From Sporocytophaga sp. (lineage in GTDB: Bacteria; Bacteroidota; Bacteroidia; Cytophagales; Cytophagaceae), in contig NZ_JAGHZZ010000005.1 of NCBI RefSeq assembly GCF_017745095.1, positions 178,245 through 242,244 of the forward strand: DNA of 64,000 nucleotides, written 5' to 3'. The position numbers were made by a program, and so were the translations under genes. Shown here piece by piece: positions 16,641-25,805 of this stretch. The notes beneath the pieces are model-generated. The model saw nothing but the letters and a program-made list of their open reading frames with translations, was not told the origin of the DNA and ran no database searches. Numbering within the stretch: the stretch's first letter is position 1; each line of letters starts with the position of its first letter.

Positions 16641-17825
16641 TTATAGATTTTCTTTCAGGTACTTTTTTTCAAGTAACTCGTATTCGTCTGGCAAGAATTT
16701 CAAGAGGAATGACGTGTAATAGTTGTATGTCTTGTGTTGATAAACCATAGGCTCCTTTTTATAAAGTTCCGAATTTTCAGAATTACCGTTAGAAGTCTTG
16801 GGGAAAATGGAAAGCAGTGTATTTTTTTGAAGATTGGATGAATCTTTAAGTATCTTCGGATATACTGATTTGAAAATTTCAATTCTGTTGCCCAGCTTAT
16901 GATAATTTATATCATCAACATATGGAGGCATAGTCACGACACCCACTTCTTTTGATATCTGCTTCACCACTGAGGTACTGAGTTTTCTTACAGCACTTGC
17001 TAGGTTTTTATCAAATAATAAGAATATACCATCTTTAAACTTTTCACCTAAGCTTGCCTCTTCAAGCAATAAGGACTTCAATCCTTGTGAAAATGAATTG
17101 CATTCTTTGTAATTCACAGGAAGCGTTGGTACTAAATCAGAAGGATTAATAATGTTGAAGCTCATGTTGGTTTGACAGAATCTTTCATTGTATTCTTCTG
17201 TAAAGGCCTTGTTTCCTATCATTGGTGCCGCATAGGAGTAGCATTTGAAGGTGTTTCTGGAAGAAAGTTTATTTTGAGGAAGGTTTTCAAGATAAGCAAG
17301 AAGCATATTGGCAAGTGCACCTCCCTGACTATGACCTGTGATCAGAAAATTGAACACGCCTTCTTTGTTTAATTTTTTGATATGCAACAATACATCTTCG
17401 TGCAGAAAGGCTATGCCCAGTGCATAGCCGGCATGAACAGCTGTATGATTATTTTTAGCAAAAGTATATTTGAATTTTTCATTCTGAATTTTTATTACTC
17501 CTTTGGCAGGAATCATTGCTGAATAAATATTTTCCATCCAGCTTATTTTTTTTGAAGTAGATCCGCGGAGATTAATGATGGCGATATTATCTTTTTGATA
17601 GATCTGATATATGTTATCCATTCCTAATACTTCGGAAGTGTATGTTTTTACATAGCCTTTCGGAATTATAGTTGTGTCGGTACCGTATAATTCCAGAAAG
17701 CAAAAACTATTGCATAGAGCTATCATATCCCTGGCTTCCACTTTATTAAATTCCTTTTCAGGCTGAGCTTTAAGAGTAGAGCTTAAAATAAACAGTATAA
17801 GACTTAGTAATGCCGATTTTTTCAT
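16641..17825 (-). CDS. Secreted class 3 lipase
   Basis: Exported hydrolase with signal peptide MKKSALLSLILFILSSTLKAQ and a class 3 (fungal triacylglycerol) lipase domain. The nucleophile elbow is ITGHSQGGALA with Ser166; upstream is the oxyanion-strand segment IAIINLRGSTSKKISWMENI, and downstream come YSYAAPMIGNKAF and INPSDLVPTLP, the latter holding the likely catalytic Asp. A catalytic His should lie near YHKLGN. The remaining C-terminal 80 residues are unassigned. Substrate could be lipids or other esters. There is no T9SS domain, so it is probably periplasmic. Length 394 aa. Confidence 0.8.
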   Translation of the reverse strand: MKKSALLSLILFILSSTLKAQPEKEFNKVEARDMIALCNSFCFLELYGTDTTIIPKGYVKTYTSEVLGMDNIYQIYQKDNIAIINLRGSTSKKISWMENIYSAMIPAKGVIKIQNEKFKYTFAKNNHTAVHAGYALGIAFLHEDVLLHIKKLNKEGVFNFLITGHSQGGALANMLLAYLENLPQNKLSSRNTFKCYSYAAPMIGNKAFTEEYNERFCQTNMSFNIINPSDLVPTLPVNYKECNSFSQGLKSLLLEEASLGEKFKDGIFLLFDKNLASAVRKLSTSVVKQISKEVGVVTMPPYVDDINYHKLGNRIEIFKSVYPKILKDSSNLQKNTLLSIFPKTSNGNSENSELYKKEPMVYQHKTYNYYTSFLLKFLPDEYELLEKKYLKENL

Positions 17826-18128
17826 TTCCTTAAGAATTTATAAAGTATTCTAAATTAGTTTTTTTACTCCAAAAAAATTATTCAAAATGAAAATTATAGT
17901 TATTTTTAATGATACTTTTTACACGAAACCTAGAATTAAATTAATGTTCTAATGAGATTCTAATTGTATTTTCATTCATTTTTAATTATTTAAATTGATA
18001 TTGCAAAGAGTGTTTTAGTCAAATTGGATTAATAGTCTTTAACTTTAACCCTAAATAAAACGGTAACTTTTTCAACCAGAGGAATTTGCCGAACCTAACA
18101 GAGTACTAATTTAATTAAAAGGAGAATA
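17826..18128. other. Promoter region between divergent genes
   Basis: 303-bp AT-rich spacer. It ends with a good Shine-Dalgarno stretch (AAAAGGAG, 18117-18124) 4 bp before the methyltransferase ATG at 18129. I see no gene, RNA or clear operator inside. Confidence 0.45.
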
Positions 18129-19202
18129 ATGAATTTTTTTAAAACCGATTCAAAACGAGCTATCGAAGCTATTTCAGAAGCGCAGAAAATAGCATTTGCA
18201 CCAGTTATATTTCAGGCGGTCAGATGTTTAAGAGAGCTAGGGATACTGGAATATGTTTCGAAAAAAGGCCAGGCTGGAGCCAAGCTCGAAGATATTGCAG
18301 CCGATTTGGATTTATCGGTTTATGGAGCAAGAGTGTTATTGGAAGGTGGATTGGGAATTGGCGTTTTGTATCTGAAAGAAGATGAGTCCTATATAATTAC
18401 CAAAGTAGGGCATTTTATTCTGTATGATGAGATTACAAATGTAAATTTCAATTTTATACAGGATGTATGCTATCAGGGCTTAAATGACCTTAAGGATTCT
18501 ATTAAAAACGGAAAACCTGAAGGGTTAAAAGTTTTCGGGAACTGGCCAACTATCTATGAGGGACTTTCAAAGTTACCTTCTAAAGCAAAAACAAGTTGGT
18601 TTGAGTTTGATCACTATTATTCAGATCAAGCATTCGATTCTGTTTTGCCATATATTTTTAAGCATAAGCCAGCTCGCATATATGATATCGGAGGAAATAC
18701 AGGCAAGTTTTCACTAAAATGCGTGAAGTATGACAAAGACGTTCAAATGACCATTATTGACTTGCCAGGACAGCTGGCAATGGCCCAGGAGAATATTGCG
18801 AAGGAAGGATATTCAGAAAGAATAAAAGGCCATCATGTGAATTTGTTGGATGCATCTCAAAGCTTACCTAAAGGGACAGATGCAGTTTGGATGAGTCAAT
18901 TCCTGGATTGTTTTTCGGAAGAAGAGATTGTTTCTATTCTGAAAAGATGTGTAGATGCAATTGACGAAAATGGTGCAATTTACATTCTGGAGACATATTG
19001 GGATAGACAAAAATTTGAGGCATCAGCATTCAGCCTTCAGATGACTTCCTTATATTTTACTGCCATGGCAAATGGAAACAGCCAGATGTACCACTCTAAA
19101 AATCTGATTCAATGTGTTCATGCTGCAGGCTTGTATGTAGAAGAAGATATTGACAACATTGGGGTAAGCCATACCTTGTTTAGATGTAAAAAAAGAAAAT
19201 AA
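18129..19202 (+). CDS. SAM-dependent O-methyltransferase-like protein
   Basis: Class I methyltransferase with the two-domain layout of the O-methyltransferase family 2. Residues 1-110 contain a winged-helix dimerisation domain (IFQAVRCLRELGILEYV ... LEDIAADLDLSVYGARVLLEGGLGIGVL), and the catalytic domain starts at about 185. The SAM motif is IYDIGGNTGKF, followed by MTIIDLPGQLAMAQENI (acidic ribose-binding Asp) and DAVWMSQFLDCFSEEEIVSIL. Such enzymes often methylate phenolic or polyketide hydroxyls, and relatives occur in Bacteroidota pigment clusters, but no pigment genes lie here. A strong ribosome site decides the start. 357 aa is typical. Confidence 0.85.
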   Translation: MNFFKTDSKRAIEAISEAQKIAFAPVIFQAVRCLRELGILEYVSKKGQAGAKLEDIAADLDLSVYGARVLLEGGLGIGVLYLKEDESYIITKVGHFILYDEITNVNFNFIQDVCYQGLNDLKDSIKNGKPEGLKVFGNWPTIYEGLSKLPSKAKTSWFEFDHYYSDQAFDSVLPYIFKHKPARIYDIGGNTGKFSLKCVKYDKDVQMTIIDLPGQLAMAQENIAKEGYSERIKGHHVNLLDASQSLPKGTDAVWMSQFLDCFSEEEIVSILKRCVDAIDENGAIYILETYWDRQKFEASAFSLQMTSLYFTAMANGNSQMYHSKNLIQCVHAAGLYVEEDIDNIGVSHTLFRCKKRK

Positions 19203-19303
19203 TCTGACTGTTATACTACCTCAGATAATTCAGTTTCTCTTTACATATCCTTCCAATTCCCATACATCAGGGAATTATACATGTTTAATTTATTTATAAT
19301 GTG

Positions 19304-19342
19304 TTTTTAGAAACCTGAACCTTGTTTTCGGGTTTCTAAAAA
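19304..19342. terminator. Hairpin between methyltransferase and antiporter genes
   Basis: A 12-bp perfect stem, TTTTTAGAAACC with its complement (19331-19342), 26 bp before the antiporter ATG. It may terminate the methyltransferase mRNA or form a structured leader of the antiporter mRNA. Confidence 0.5.
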
Positions 19343-19368
19343 TTACATTTTTATTTCAGTTTGTTGTT

Positions 19369-21606
19369 ATGGTACATTTACCTCCGCTTATATCAGATTT
19401 AGGGCTTATACTGGGAGCTGCCGGCCTCATAACTTTAATTTTCAAAAGAATTAAACAGCCGCTGGTGCTGGGATATATAATTGCTGGTCTGCTTGTGGGG
19501 CCGCACATTTCTCTTTTCCCTAACATTACGGATGAAGAGAATATCAAGGTCTGGGCAGAAATAGGGGTTATATTTCTTCTTTTTACACTTGGGCTGGAAT
19601 TCAGCTTTAAAAAACTTGCTTCAGTAGGAGGGGCCGCTTCCATCACAGCTATTGTGGAAGTTATTTTCATGGTTGGAATTGGTTTTGGAACAGGTAAGCT
19701 TCTAGGCTGGTCAAACATGGATAGCATATTCCTGGGAGGTATTTTGTCCGTATCCTCTACAACAATTATCATCAGGGCATTTGAGGAGCTAGATGTAAAA
19801 ACACAGCAGTTTGCAATACTGGTATTCGGAGTGCTTATTGTAGAAGATTTGGTAGCGATCCTTCTCCTGGTGTTATTATCAACCCTTGCAGTGAGTAAGA
19901 TATTTTCAGGAGCAGCAATGCTTGTTTCAGTTTTAAAGCTGGCATTCTTTCTAATATTATGGTTTATAGGGGGTATTTTTCTTATCCCTACATTCCTCAA
20001 AAAAACAAGAAAATTAATGAATGATGAGACATTGCTCATTGTATCTATTGCCCTTTGTCTGATCATGGTTTTGCTTGCGACTAAAGTAGGCTTTTCTCCG
20101 GCTCTTGGAGCGTTTATAATGGGATCTATTCTTGCCGAAACTACTCAGGGAGAAAAAATTGAACATCTCGTAAAATCAGTAAAGGATCTGTTTGGAGCAA
20201 TCTTCTTTGTTTCTGTGGGAATGCTCATTAATCCTGAAATGCTCATTAAAAACATCGGTCCGGTTTTACTCATAACTTTCGTAACTATAGTTGGAAAATT
20301 GATTAGTTCTTCCACAGGAGCAATGCTCTCAGGACAATCACTTAAAAATTCTGTTCAGTCCGGAATGAGTCTGGCCCAGATCGGTGAATTTTCATTTATC
20401 ATCGCAACACTAGGACTTACACTGAAAGTGACGAGTGATTTTCTCTATCCTATAGCTGTTGCTGTATCTGCAATAACAACATTCACAACTCCTTATCTTA
20501 TTCGCTTATCACCGGGATTGTATTCGTTCCTCGAAAAAAAGCTTCCTTCAAACTGGATCAAAAAACTCAACAAATACAGTTCCACTGCCCAGGTAATCAC
20601 CACAACCAGCGACTGGAAGATTTATTTGCATTCATATATTTATAATATTGTTATACAGTCAGTTTGTATCATCTCTATATTCTTTGTCTCTACCAGATAC
20701 ATATTGCCTTTTGTTAGAAACCATGTTAGCAATATAATCATAGTAGATTTTGTAGCTGCGGGGTTTGGATTGCTGCTTGCCGCCCCATTTTTATGGGCTT
20801 TATCTGCAAGACGAATTCAGGAAAATGCATTTTCAAACTTATGGCATAACGAAAATGTAAGCCGTGGTCCTCTAATTGCATTGAACCTTTTCAGAGTTAT
20901 GCTGGGCTTGTTTTTTACAGTTTTATTAGTGATTCAGTTTATCTCAGACCCTGTTTTTTTAATACTTGTAATTGTAATGATTGCGGTTTTGAATAGCTTG
21001 TTTTCTAAAAAGATTCAAAAGATGTATAGTAAAATAGAGAGACGTTTTTTGACAAATCTTAACGAAAAGGAGGTAGAAGCTTCACATAAAGATAAAATCA
21101 GACCAGATATAGTTCCTTGGGATGCTCACTTAGTAGAGTTAAAAGTTTCTCCGGAATCGCCTTTTGTAGGGCAGAATCTCTTTGATCTTGGAATTAGAGA
21201 AAAGTTTGGAGTAAACGTTGCCATGATCGAAAGAGGAAGAAATACAATTGCTAATCCTGGCAGAGATGAAAAGTTATATCCGGGAGATGAGGTGATGGTA
21301 ATCGGTACAGATGATCAGCTGGCTAAATTAAAGCCATTCATAGAGCTTTCTGAAGAAAACAGACCTCCTGTTCAAAAGGAAACTATGACGCTGCAAAAGG
21401 TCACAATCAACTCAAATTCTCCTCTTAAAGGGATTACAATACGATCCTCAGGTATGAGAGAAAAGGCTAAAGCACTTGTGGTCGGCTTAGAAAGAGATGG
21501 AGAGAGAATTTTGAATCCTGATTCTTCTATGCAATTTGAGGAAGAAGATATAGTCTGGATTGTAGGCAATCCGAAAAGATTACAGGATTTTATGTTGCAA
21601 TTGTAA
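19369..21606 (+). CDS. Kef/CPA2-type cation:proton antiporter with two RCK_C domains
   Basis: Monovalent cation:proton antiporter of the CPA2 family, 745 aa, inner membrane. About 12 helices cover residues 10-400, with LGYIIAGLLVGPH, the LLFTLGLEF segment, and VSSTTIIIRAFEEL and IVEDLVAIL of the conserved transport core. Helices around 420-560 form an extra membrane block. The C-terminus has two RCK_C (TrkA-C) domains, at about 585-660 (VSPESPFVGQNLFDLGIREKFGVNVAMI) and 668-745 (NSNSPLKGITIRSSGMREKAKALVVGL). A nucleotide-binding RCK_N domain is missing, so gating by NAD(H) as in KefC is unlikely. It probably exports K+ or Na+. It is monocistronic. Confidence 0.9.
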   Translation: MVHLPPLISDLGLILGAAGLITLIFKRIKQPLVLGYIIAGLLVGPHISLFPNITDEENIKVWAEIGVIFLLFTLGLEFSFKKLASVGGAASITAIVEVIFMVGIGFGTGKLLGWSNMDSIFLGGILSVSSTTIIIRAFEELDVKTQQFAILVFGVLIVEDLVAILLLVLLSTLAVSKIFSGAAMLVSVLKLAFFLILWFIGGIFLIPTFLKKTRKLMNDETLLIVSIALCLIMVLLATKVGFSPALGAFIMGSILAETTQGEKIEHLVKSVKDLFGAIFFVSVGMLINPEMLIKNIGPVLLITFVTIVGKLISSSTGAMLSGQSLKNSVQSGMSLAQIGEFSFIIATLGLTLKVTSDFLYPIAVAVSAITTFTTPYLIRLSPGLYSFLEKKLPSNWIKKLNKYSSTAQVITTTSDWKIYLHSYIYNIVIQSVCIISIFFVSTRYILPFVRNHVSNIIIVDFVAAGFGLLLAAPFLWALSARRIQENAFSNLWHNENVSRGPLIALNLFRVMLGLFFTVLLVIQFISDPVFLILVIVMIAVLNSLFSKKIQKMYSKIERRFLTNLNEKEVEASHKDKIRPDIVPWDAHLVELKVSPESPFVGQNLFDLGIREKFGVNVAMIERGRNTIANPGRDEKLYPGDEVMVIGTDDQLAKLKPFIELSEENRPPVQKETMTLQKVTINSNSPLKGITIRSSGMREKAKALVVGLERDGERILNPDSSMQFEEEDIVWIVGNPKRLQDFMLQL

Positions 21607-21730
21607 AACTAATATTTAGAAATAGTAATAAATTTTCAGTATATATTTATATAAATAAGGTTGAAATCGTTTCAGGGTATCTGTAATTTGCAGCAGATAT
21701 TCTAAATGATTTTAAACAGCTTATTTATTC

Positions 21731-24700
21731 ATGAATTATTTTTTCAGATTCATTGCTCTTTTTCTATTGCCTTTCTGTATTCAAGTATACTCGTATGGTC
21801 AATCTCTGAAAAGCACTCATTACTGCGCTTCTGACTATTTGAATGAACTTAAAAAGAAGGATTCTTCATACATTTATAAACAAAAGCTTGCAGAGGAACA
21901 TATGAGATCTGTAAAGCATAAGAGAGGTGCCTTAGAGCTTGTCTACACTGTTCCTGTCGTTGTTCATATAATTCATAACAATGGATCTGAGAACATTAAT
22001 GATAGTCAGGTTATTCAGGGTATCAAAGATTTAAATGATGCGTTCAGAAATATTGGTTATTATGATCCTGCCAATGGTGCAGATATAAAAATTGAATTTT
22101 GCCTTGCAGTACGTGATCCTGATGGAAATTTTACCACAGGTATTAACCGCATTCAGTCACCTTTTACAGATTTAAACATGGATAATGACGATGCTCTGAA
22201 AGCTTTGTCTTATTGGGATGGTACTCAATACCTGAACTTTTGGCTTGTTAAAGAAATCTCGTCCTCACTCTCTTTTGATGTGGCAGGATATGCTACGTTT
22301 GCGGCATTACATGGTGACAAAGAAGATGGTGTCGCTGTGGAAGCCAGATGGTTTGGAGCTTCACAAGACTACTCCAAAGTACACATTCATGAAGTCGGTC
22401 ATTATTTTAATCTTTACCATACCTTTCAGGATGGTTGTAATAATGGTAACTGCGAAACTAGTGGTGATCTTGTCTGCGATACACCTCCTGATAATTCTCA
22501 AGACAATTCTGTCGCTTCATGCACTGCGCCTCCCAATACCTGTCTGACAGATGATGTAGATCTTTCGGTACTAAATCCCTTCAGACCTATTGCTCAAGGA
22601 GGACTTGGAGATCAGCCGGATATGATTAGTAACTATATGGACTATTCTTATATCACTTGTCAGAATGCATTTACAGAAGGCCAGAAGAAAAGAATGAGAG
22701 AAACATTGGAAGGTCCGAGAGCTAGCCTTATTAATTCACTCGGATGTATGCCTTGTCCACAGGTTGTCAGTGCATCATTTGATATTTCAGATGCGGATGT
22801 GGTTGCGGGAACAGAAATACATTTTACCAATACAACAACAGGTGCTACCACTTATGAGTGGCTCATTAACGGAAAATCAGAATCTGCAAATACTCATTTT
22901 AATAAGATCTTTAATAAACAGGGGATTTATAAAATCAAACTGATCTCTGGCAATAGCTATCCAGGCTGTGTTAAAGAAGTAGTTAAAAGTATAACGGTAA
23001 CTTGTCCGGCAAAAGCAGCATTTACAATGGATAAAATATATTCAGCTGGAGGTGACATGGTTTCTTTTACAAGTACATCTGTTAGTGCAACTACCTACAG
23101 ATGGATGGCAGATGGAAAGGAGTTTAGTATTAATTCCACACCTCCTTTGTTTCCTTTAGCTGATGAAAGTTATTCTTTTCAACTTATTGTCTCTAATGGA
23201 ATCTGCACCGATTCTTCTGAAATTAAATTTTTGAACAATCCTCCTTGCTCTAATTCTAAGAATGGTAATAACTGGTATTTTGGAGAGCACACAGGACTTA
23301 CATTTAATTCTTCCCCACCTTTACTACTGGCTGATGGGGCAACATTTTCACGGGAAAGAGGAATGGCATCTTATTCGGACCTGAATGGGAAAATCTTATT
23401 TTATACAGACGGAAAAAGTGTATGGAATAAAGATCATCAGCTTATGCCGGATGGCACAAACCTTAGCGGAGGAGACTATGTGCAACATTCAGTATTAATC
23501 ACACAAGATCCAGGTAATTGTGATCAGTACTATATTTTTAGCGTTGATGCTTATAATACAGATAACTTTAGTTACTCATTGGTAGATATAACCAAAGATG
23601 GAGGTAAAGGAAATGTTGTATTGAAGAACCAGTACATTAATAATGACAATGGATATGCTATTACAGCTGCGTATCATTCAAACAAAAAGGAAATCTGGAT
23701 TATTACAAATAAAAGATATACCAATAGTTATTATTCCTACCTGCTTACAGCAACAGGTCTTCAATCGCCAGTAATTTCCACTCTCGGAGAAGTTAACACA
23801 GCTGCATGGTCAGGTCTTCGTATTGCACCAAGTGGTAAAAAAATCGCCTCAGGTATGGCTGGAAAAGGTAATATTGATCTAATGGATTTTGATATTTCCA
23901 CTGGTGTTCTTTCAAATGCTATCCATATTCCATTAACAAGTAGCGCAGGTTTAAATGCAATATCTCTTGGCGACTTTCCGCATATTACAGGTATTGAGTT
24001 TTCAATTGACAATTCAAAGCTTTACTTCATATCCAATGTGCCTTCTATTCTTGGACAAATAGATATTACACAAGGATCACAAGAGAAAATGATGGATACT
24101 TATTATACTGAAAAACCTTTTAATGTAAATTTGAATTCAATGAAGCGTGGGCCTGATGGAAAAATTTATGTTACTGGCACGAGTTTTCTTGCTACTTCTT
24201 ATATTTCTATTGTAGATAAACCTGAACTGTCCGGAAGTGCATGTGCTATTCAGTGGAATGCTCTTCAACTCAATGCTGCTGCAGATAAGGGGTTGAATAA
24301 TTATATTGATATGTGTGATCCTGTTTGCACTGCATTGCCAGTTCATTTATTGAACTTTTATGTTGCAAAAGCTGATAACTATAACGAACTGGTATGGCAG
24401 GTTACAGGTGAAAAGTCTGTAAGCAATTATGTAATTGAGCGTTCGGAGAATTTAAATACATTTATTCCTTTGACAAAAGTTAAGGCTGGTATGAACAGAG
24501 AAGCCTTGAAACATTATAACTATAGGGATTTAAATCCAATTGAAGGAGTAGCATATTATAGGCTAATGGAAGAAACAGAAGAAGGAGGTCTGCATCAGCT
24601 AGGTTTGGTGGTTGCAGACAGAAGTCTTCAAAAGCAAAGATTGGTTTCGAATATTTACCCTAATCCGTTTGTAAATAAATTGTCTGTTACATTAAATTAT

Positions 24701-24886
24701 AAAATCTCCGGAGAGCCTGTATTATTTGAGCTTGAGAACTTGTTGGGTGAAACTGTTTTTTTATCTGAATTAAAAATAAATGAGTCAGATATGGGACTAT
24801 ACATCCCTCAAATAGAAACAGGTATGTATTTGCTGAAGGTTCAGGCAGGCGGTATAAGTGAAGTCTACAGGCTTATTAAAGATTGA
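21731..24886 (+). CDS. Secreted M43 (pappalysin-type) metalloprotease with PKD domains and T9SS domain
   Basis: 1051-residue exported protease. A signal peptide (residues 1-23) precedes the M43 catalytic domain, with the zinc motif H220-E-V-G-H224-Y-F-N227-L-Y-H230 and the Met-turn SNYMDYS. The position usually held by Gly in HExxHxxGxxH is Asn227 here. Two PKD-like domains follow at about 340-505. Then comes a T9SS-associated propeller-like domain starting NWYFGEHTGLTFNSSP, then a Fn3-like segment (LPVHLLNFYVAKADN) and the C-terminal sorting domain (YPNPFVNKLSVTL ... GMYLLKVQAG). It should be released or displayed at the cell surface by type IX secretion and degrade proteins. Confidence 0.9.
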   Translation: MNYFFRFIALFLLPFCIQVYSYGQSLKSTHYCASDYLNELKKKDSSYIYKQKLAEEHMRSVKHKRGALELVYTVPVVVHIIHNNGSENINDSQVIQGIKDLNDAFRNIGYYDPANGADIKIEFCLAVRDPDGNFTTGINRIQSPFTDLNMDNDDALKALSYWDGTQYLNFWLVKEISSSLSFDVAGYATFAALHGDKEDGVAVEARWFGASQDYSKVHIHEVGHYFNLYHTFQDGCNNGNCETSGDLVCDTPPDNSQDNSVASCTAPPNTCLTDDVDLSVLNPFRPIAQGGLGDQPDMISNYMDYSYITCQNAFTEGQKKRMRETLEGPRASLINSLGCMPCPQVVSASFDISDADVVAGTEIHFTNTTTGATTYEWLINGKSESANTHFNKIFNKQGIYKIKLISGNSYPGCVKEVVKSITVTCPAKAAFTMDKIYSAGGDMVSFTSTSVSATTYRWMADGKEFSINSTPPLFPLADESYSFQLIVSNGICTDSSEIKFLNNPPCSNSKNGNNWYFGEHTGLTFNSSPPLLLADGATFSRERGMASYSDLNGKILFYTDGKSVWNKDHQLMPDGTNLSGGDYVQHSVLITQDPGNCDQYYIFSVDAYNTDNFSYSLVDITKDGGKGNVVLKNQYINNDNGYAITAAYHSNKKEIWIITNKRYTNSYYSYLLTATGLQSPVISTLGEVNTAAWSGLRIAPSGKKIASGMAGKGNIDLMDFDISTGVLSNAIHIPLTSSAGLNAISLGDFPHITGIEFSIDNSKLYFISNVPSILGQIDITQGSQEKMMDTYYTEKPFNVNLNSMKRGPDGKIYVTGTSFLATSYISIVDKPELSGSACAIQWNALQLNAAADKGLNNYIDMCDPVCTALPVHLLNFYVAKADNYNELVWQVTGEKSVSNYVIERSENLNTFIPLTKVKAGMNREALKHYNYRDLNPIEGVAYYRLMEETEEGGLHQLGLVVADRSLQKQRLVSNIYPNPFVNKLSVTLNYKISGEPVLFELENLLGETVFLSELKINESDMGLYIPQIETGMYLLKVQAGGISEVYRLIKD

Positions 24887-24910
24887 TAGTGAAAGATTTT
24901 GAAAAGTAAA

Positions 24911-24945
24911 TAAAAAGCCTGCACTTATTAGGATGCAGGCTTTTT
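24911..24945. terminator. Bidirectional terminator
   Basis: TAAAAAGCCTGCA / TGCAGGCTTTTTA, a 13-bp perfect stem with flanking A and T runs, between the M43 protease gene and the convergent small secreted protein gene. Confidence 0.9.
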
Positions 24946-24950
24946 ATTTA

Positions 24951-25433
24951 TTACTTACTTTGACTCATTGATTTTTTTATCATTTCATCAAAATATAAAA
25001 TAGACCAGATGATGTTGGTTTTCTCTGAGTATGGTACCACGTCGTCCAGTGTTTCAAACAGAGATTTAGTAAAATCCTGCTTGTTTTTCATTTCTTTTTC
25101 GAGGTGAGAAATGTTTGTTTCTGTTTCTGGTATTGACATCTCGCGAAAAGAAGAACCTGGTTCCGGGTTAAGTGAAAGAAACGGTAAAATTTCAATCAGA
25201 TAAGCAAGTCTGGATTTGTATATTTCTATCAGGTCAAGTTTCTGAAGCTTATTTAATTCATCCTTAGAATAAAATTTTGTTATTCTAATATTAGGTTTTA
25301 CAAAGCAAAGTGTTGAATCGCTTTTTTGCTTTGCACTCACATTTTGCGTGGCTTGCGAAAAGCCTTGAGTGTGCAGGAAAGTGGACAAATAAATTGTACA
25401 AGCTGCCGAAAGCTTAACAAGTCTATTATTCAT
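24951..25433 (-). CDS. Small secreted protein of unknown function
   Basis: 160-residue protein with a likely signal peptide (MNNRLVKLSAACTIYLSTFLHTQGFSQA). The mature part is predominantly helical and charged (KDELNKLQKLDLIEIYKSRLAYLIEILPFLSL ... NISHLEKEMKNKQDFTKSLFETLDDVVPY), with no recognisable motif. The gene is convergent with the M43 protease gene and shares its terminator. I do not recognise the family; it may be restricted to close relatives. Confidence 0.65.
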   Translation of the reverse strand: MNNRLVKLSAACTIYLSTFLHTQGFSQATQNVSAKQKSDSTLCFVKPNIRITKFYSKDELNKLQKLDLIEIYKSRLAYLIEILPFLSLNPEPGSSFREMSIPETETNISHLEKEMKNKQDFTKSLFETLDDVVPYSEKTNIIWSILYFDEMIKKSMSQSK

Positions 25434-25805
25434 GGGTCAAACTGTTTATTTACGAAATTTAGAAAAAAAAAGTTGAAAAAAAGAATCTAAATCCGCAAGA
25501 ATCTAAAAAAAATTTTAGATCTTCTTGGATCAGTACTATGTTTTAGATTAAATTAAATAAATTTATGATGAAGTAATTCAGTTAATAATTTTCAAAATTT
25601 AATACTTGCAACAATTCTAATTGTTTGATCATTAAAAAAATAAAAGTAAAAATGTATCAAAAAAGCTTCCTGAGCACTTTGAAACGTTATAAATAAACAA
25701 GGCTAAATTGAACTACTTTATTTAAATATTGCTAATTGATTTTTATAGTAACAACATTTTAACTTAAACGAACTTAATAGAAAAAATTCTTGGTTGACAA
25801 ATTCC
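25434..25805. other. Intergenic region, AT-rich
   Basis: 372 bp between divergent genes. It contains an inverted repeat ATCTAAAA / TTTTAGAT (25501-25508 and 25513-25520) but no gene. The TTG at 25794, in frame with the downstream gene, is disfavoured against ATG 25806. Confidence 0.4.

Noticed and set aside
19356-20066. 236-codon open frame on the minus strand inside the antiporter gene
   Set aside because: It is antisense to conserved membrane helices and consists of Ile/Ser/Thr-rich reverse translation; no family resemblance.
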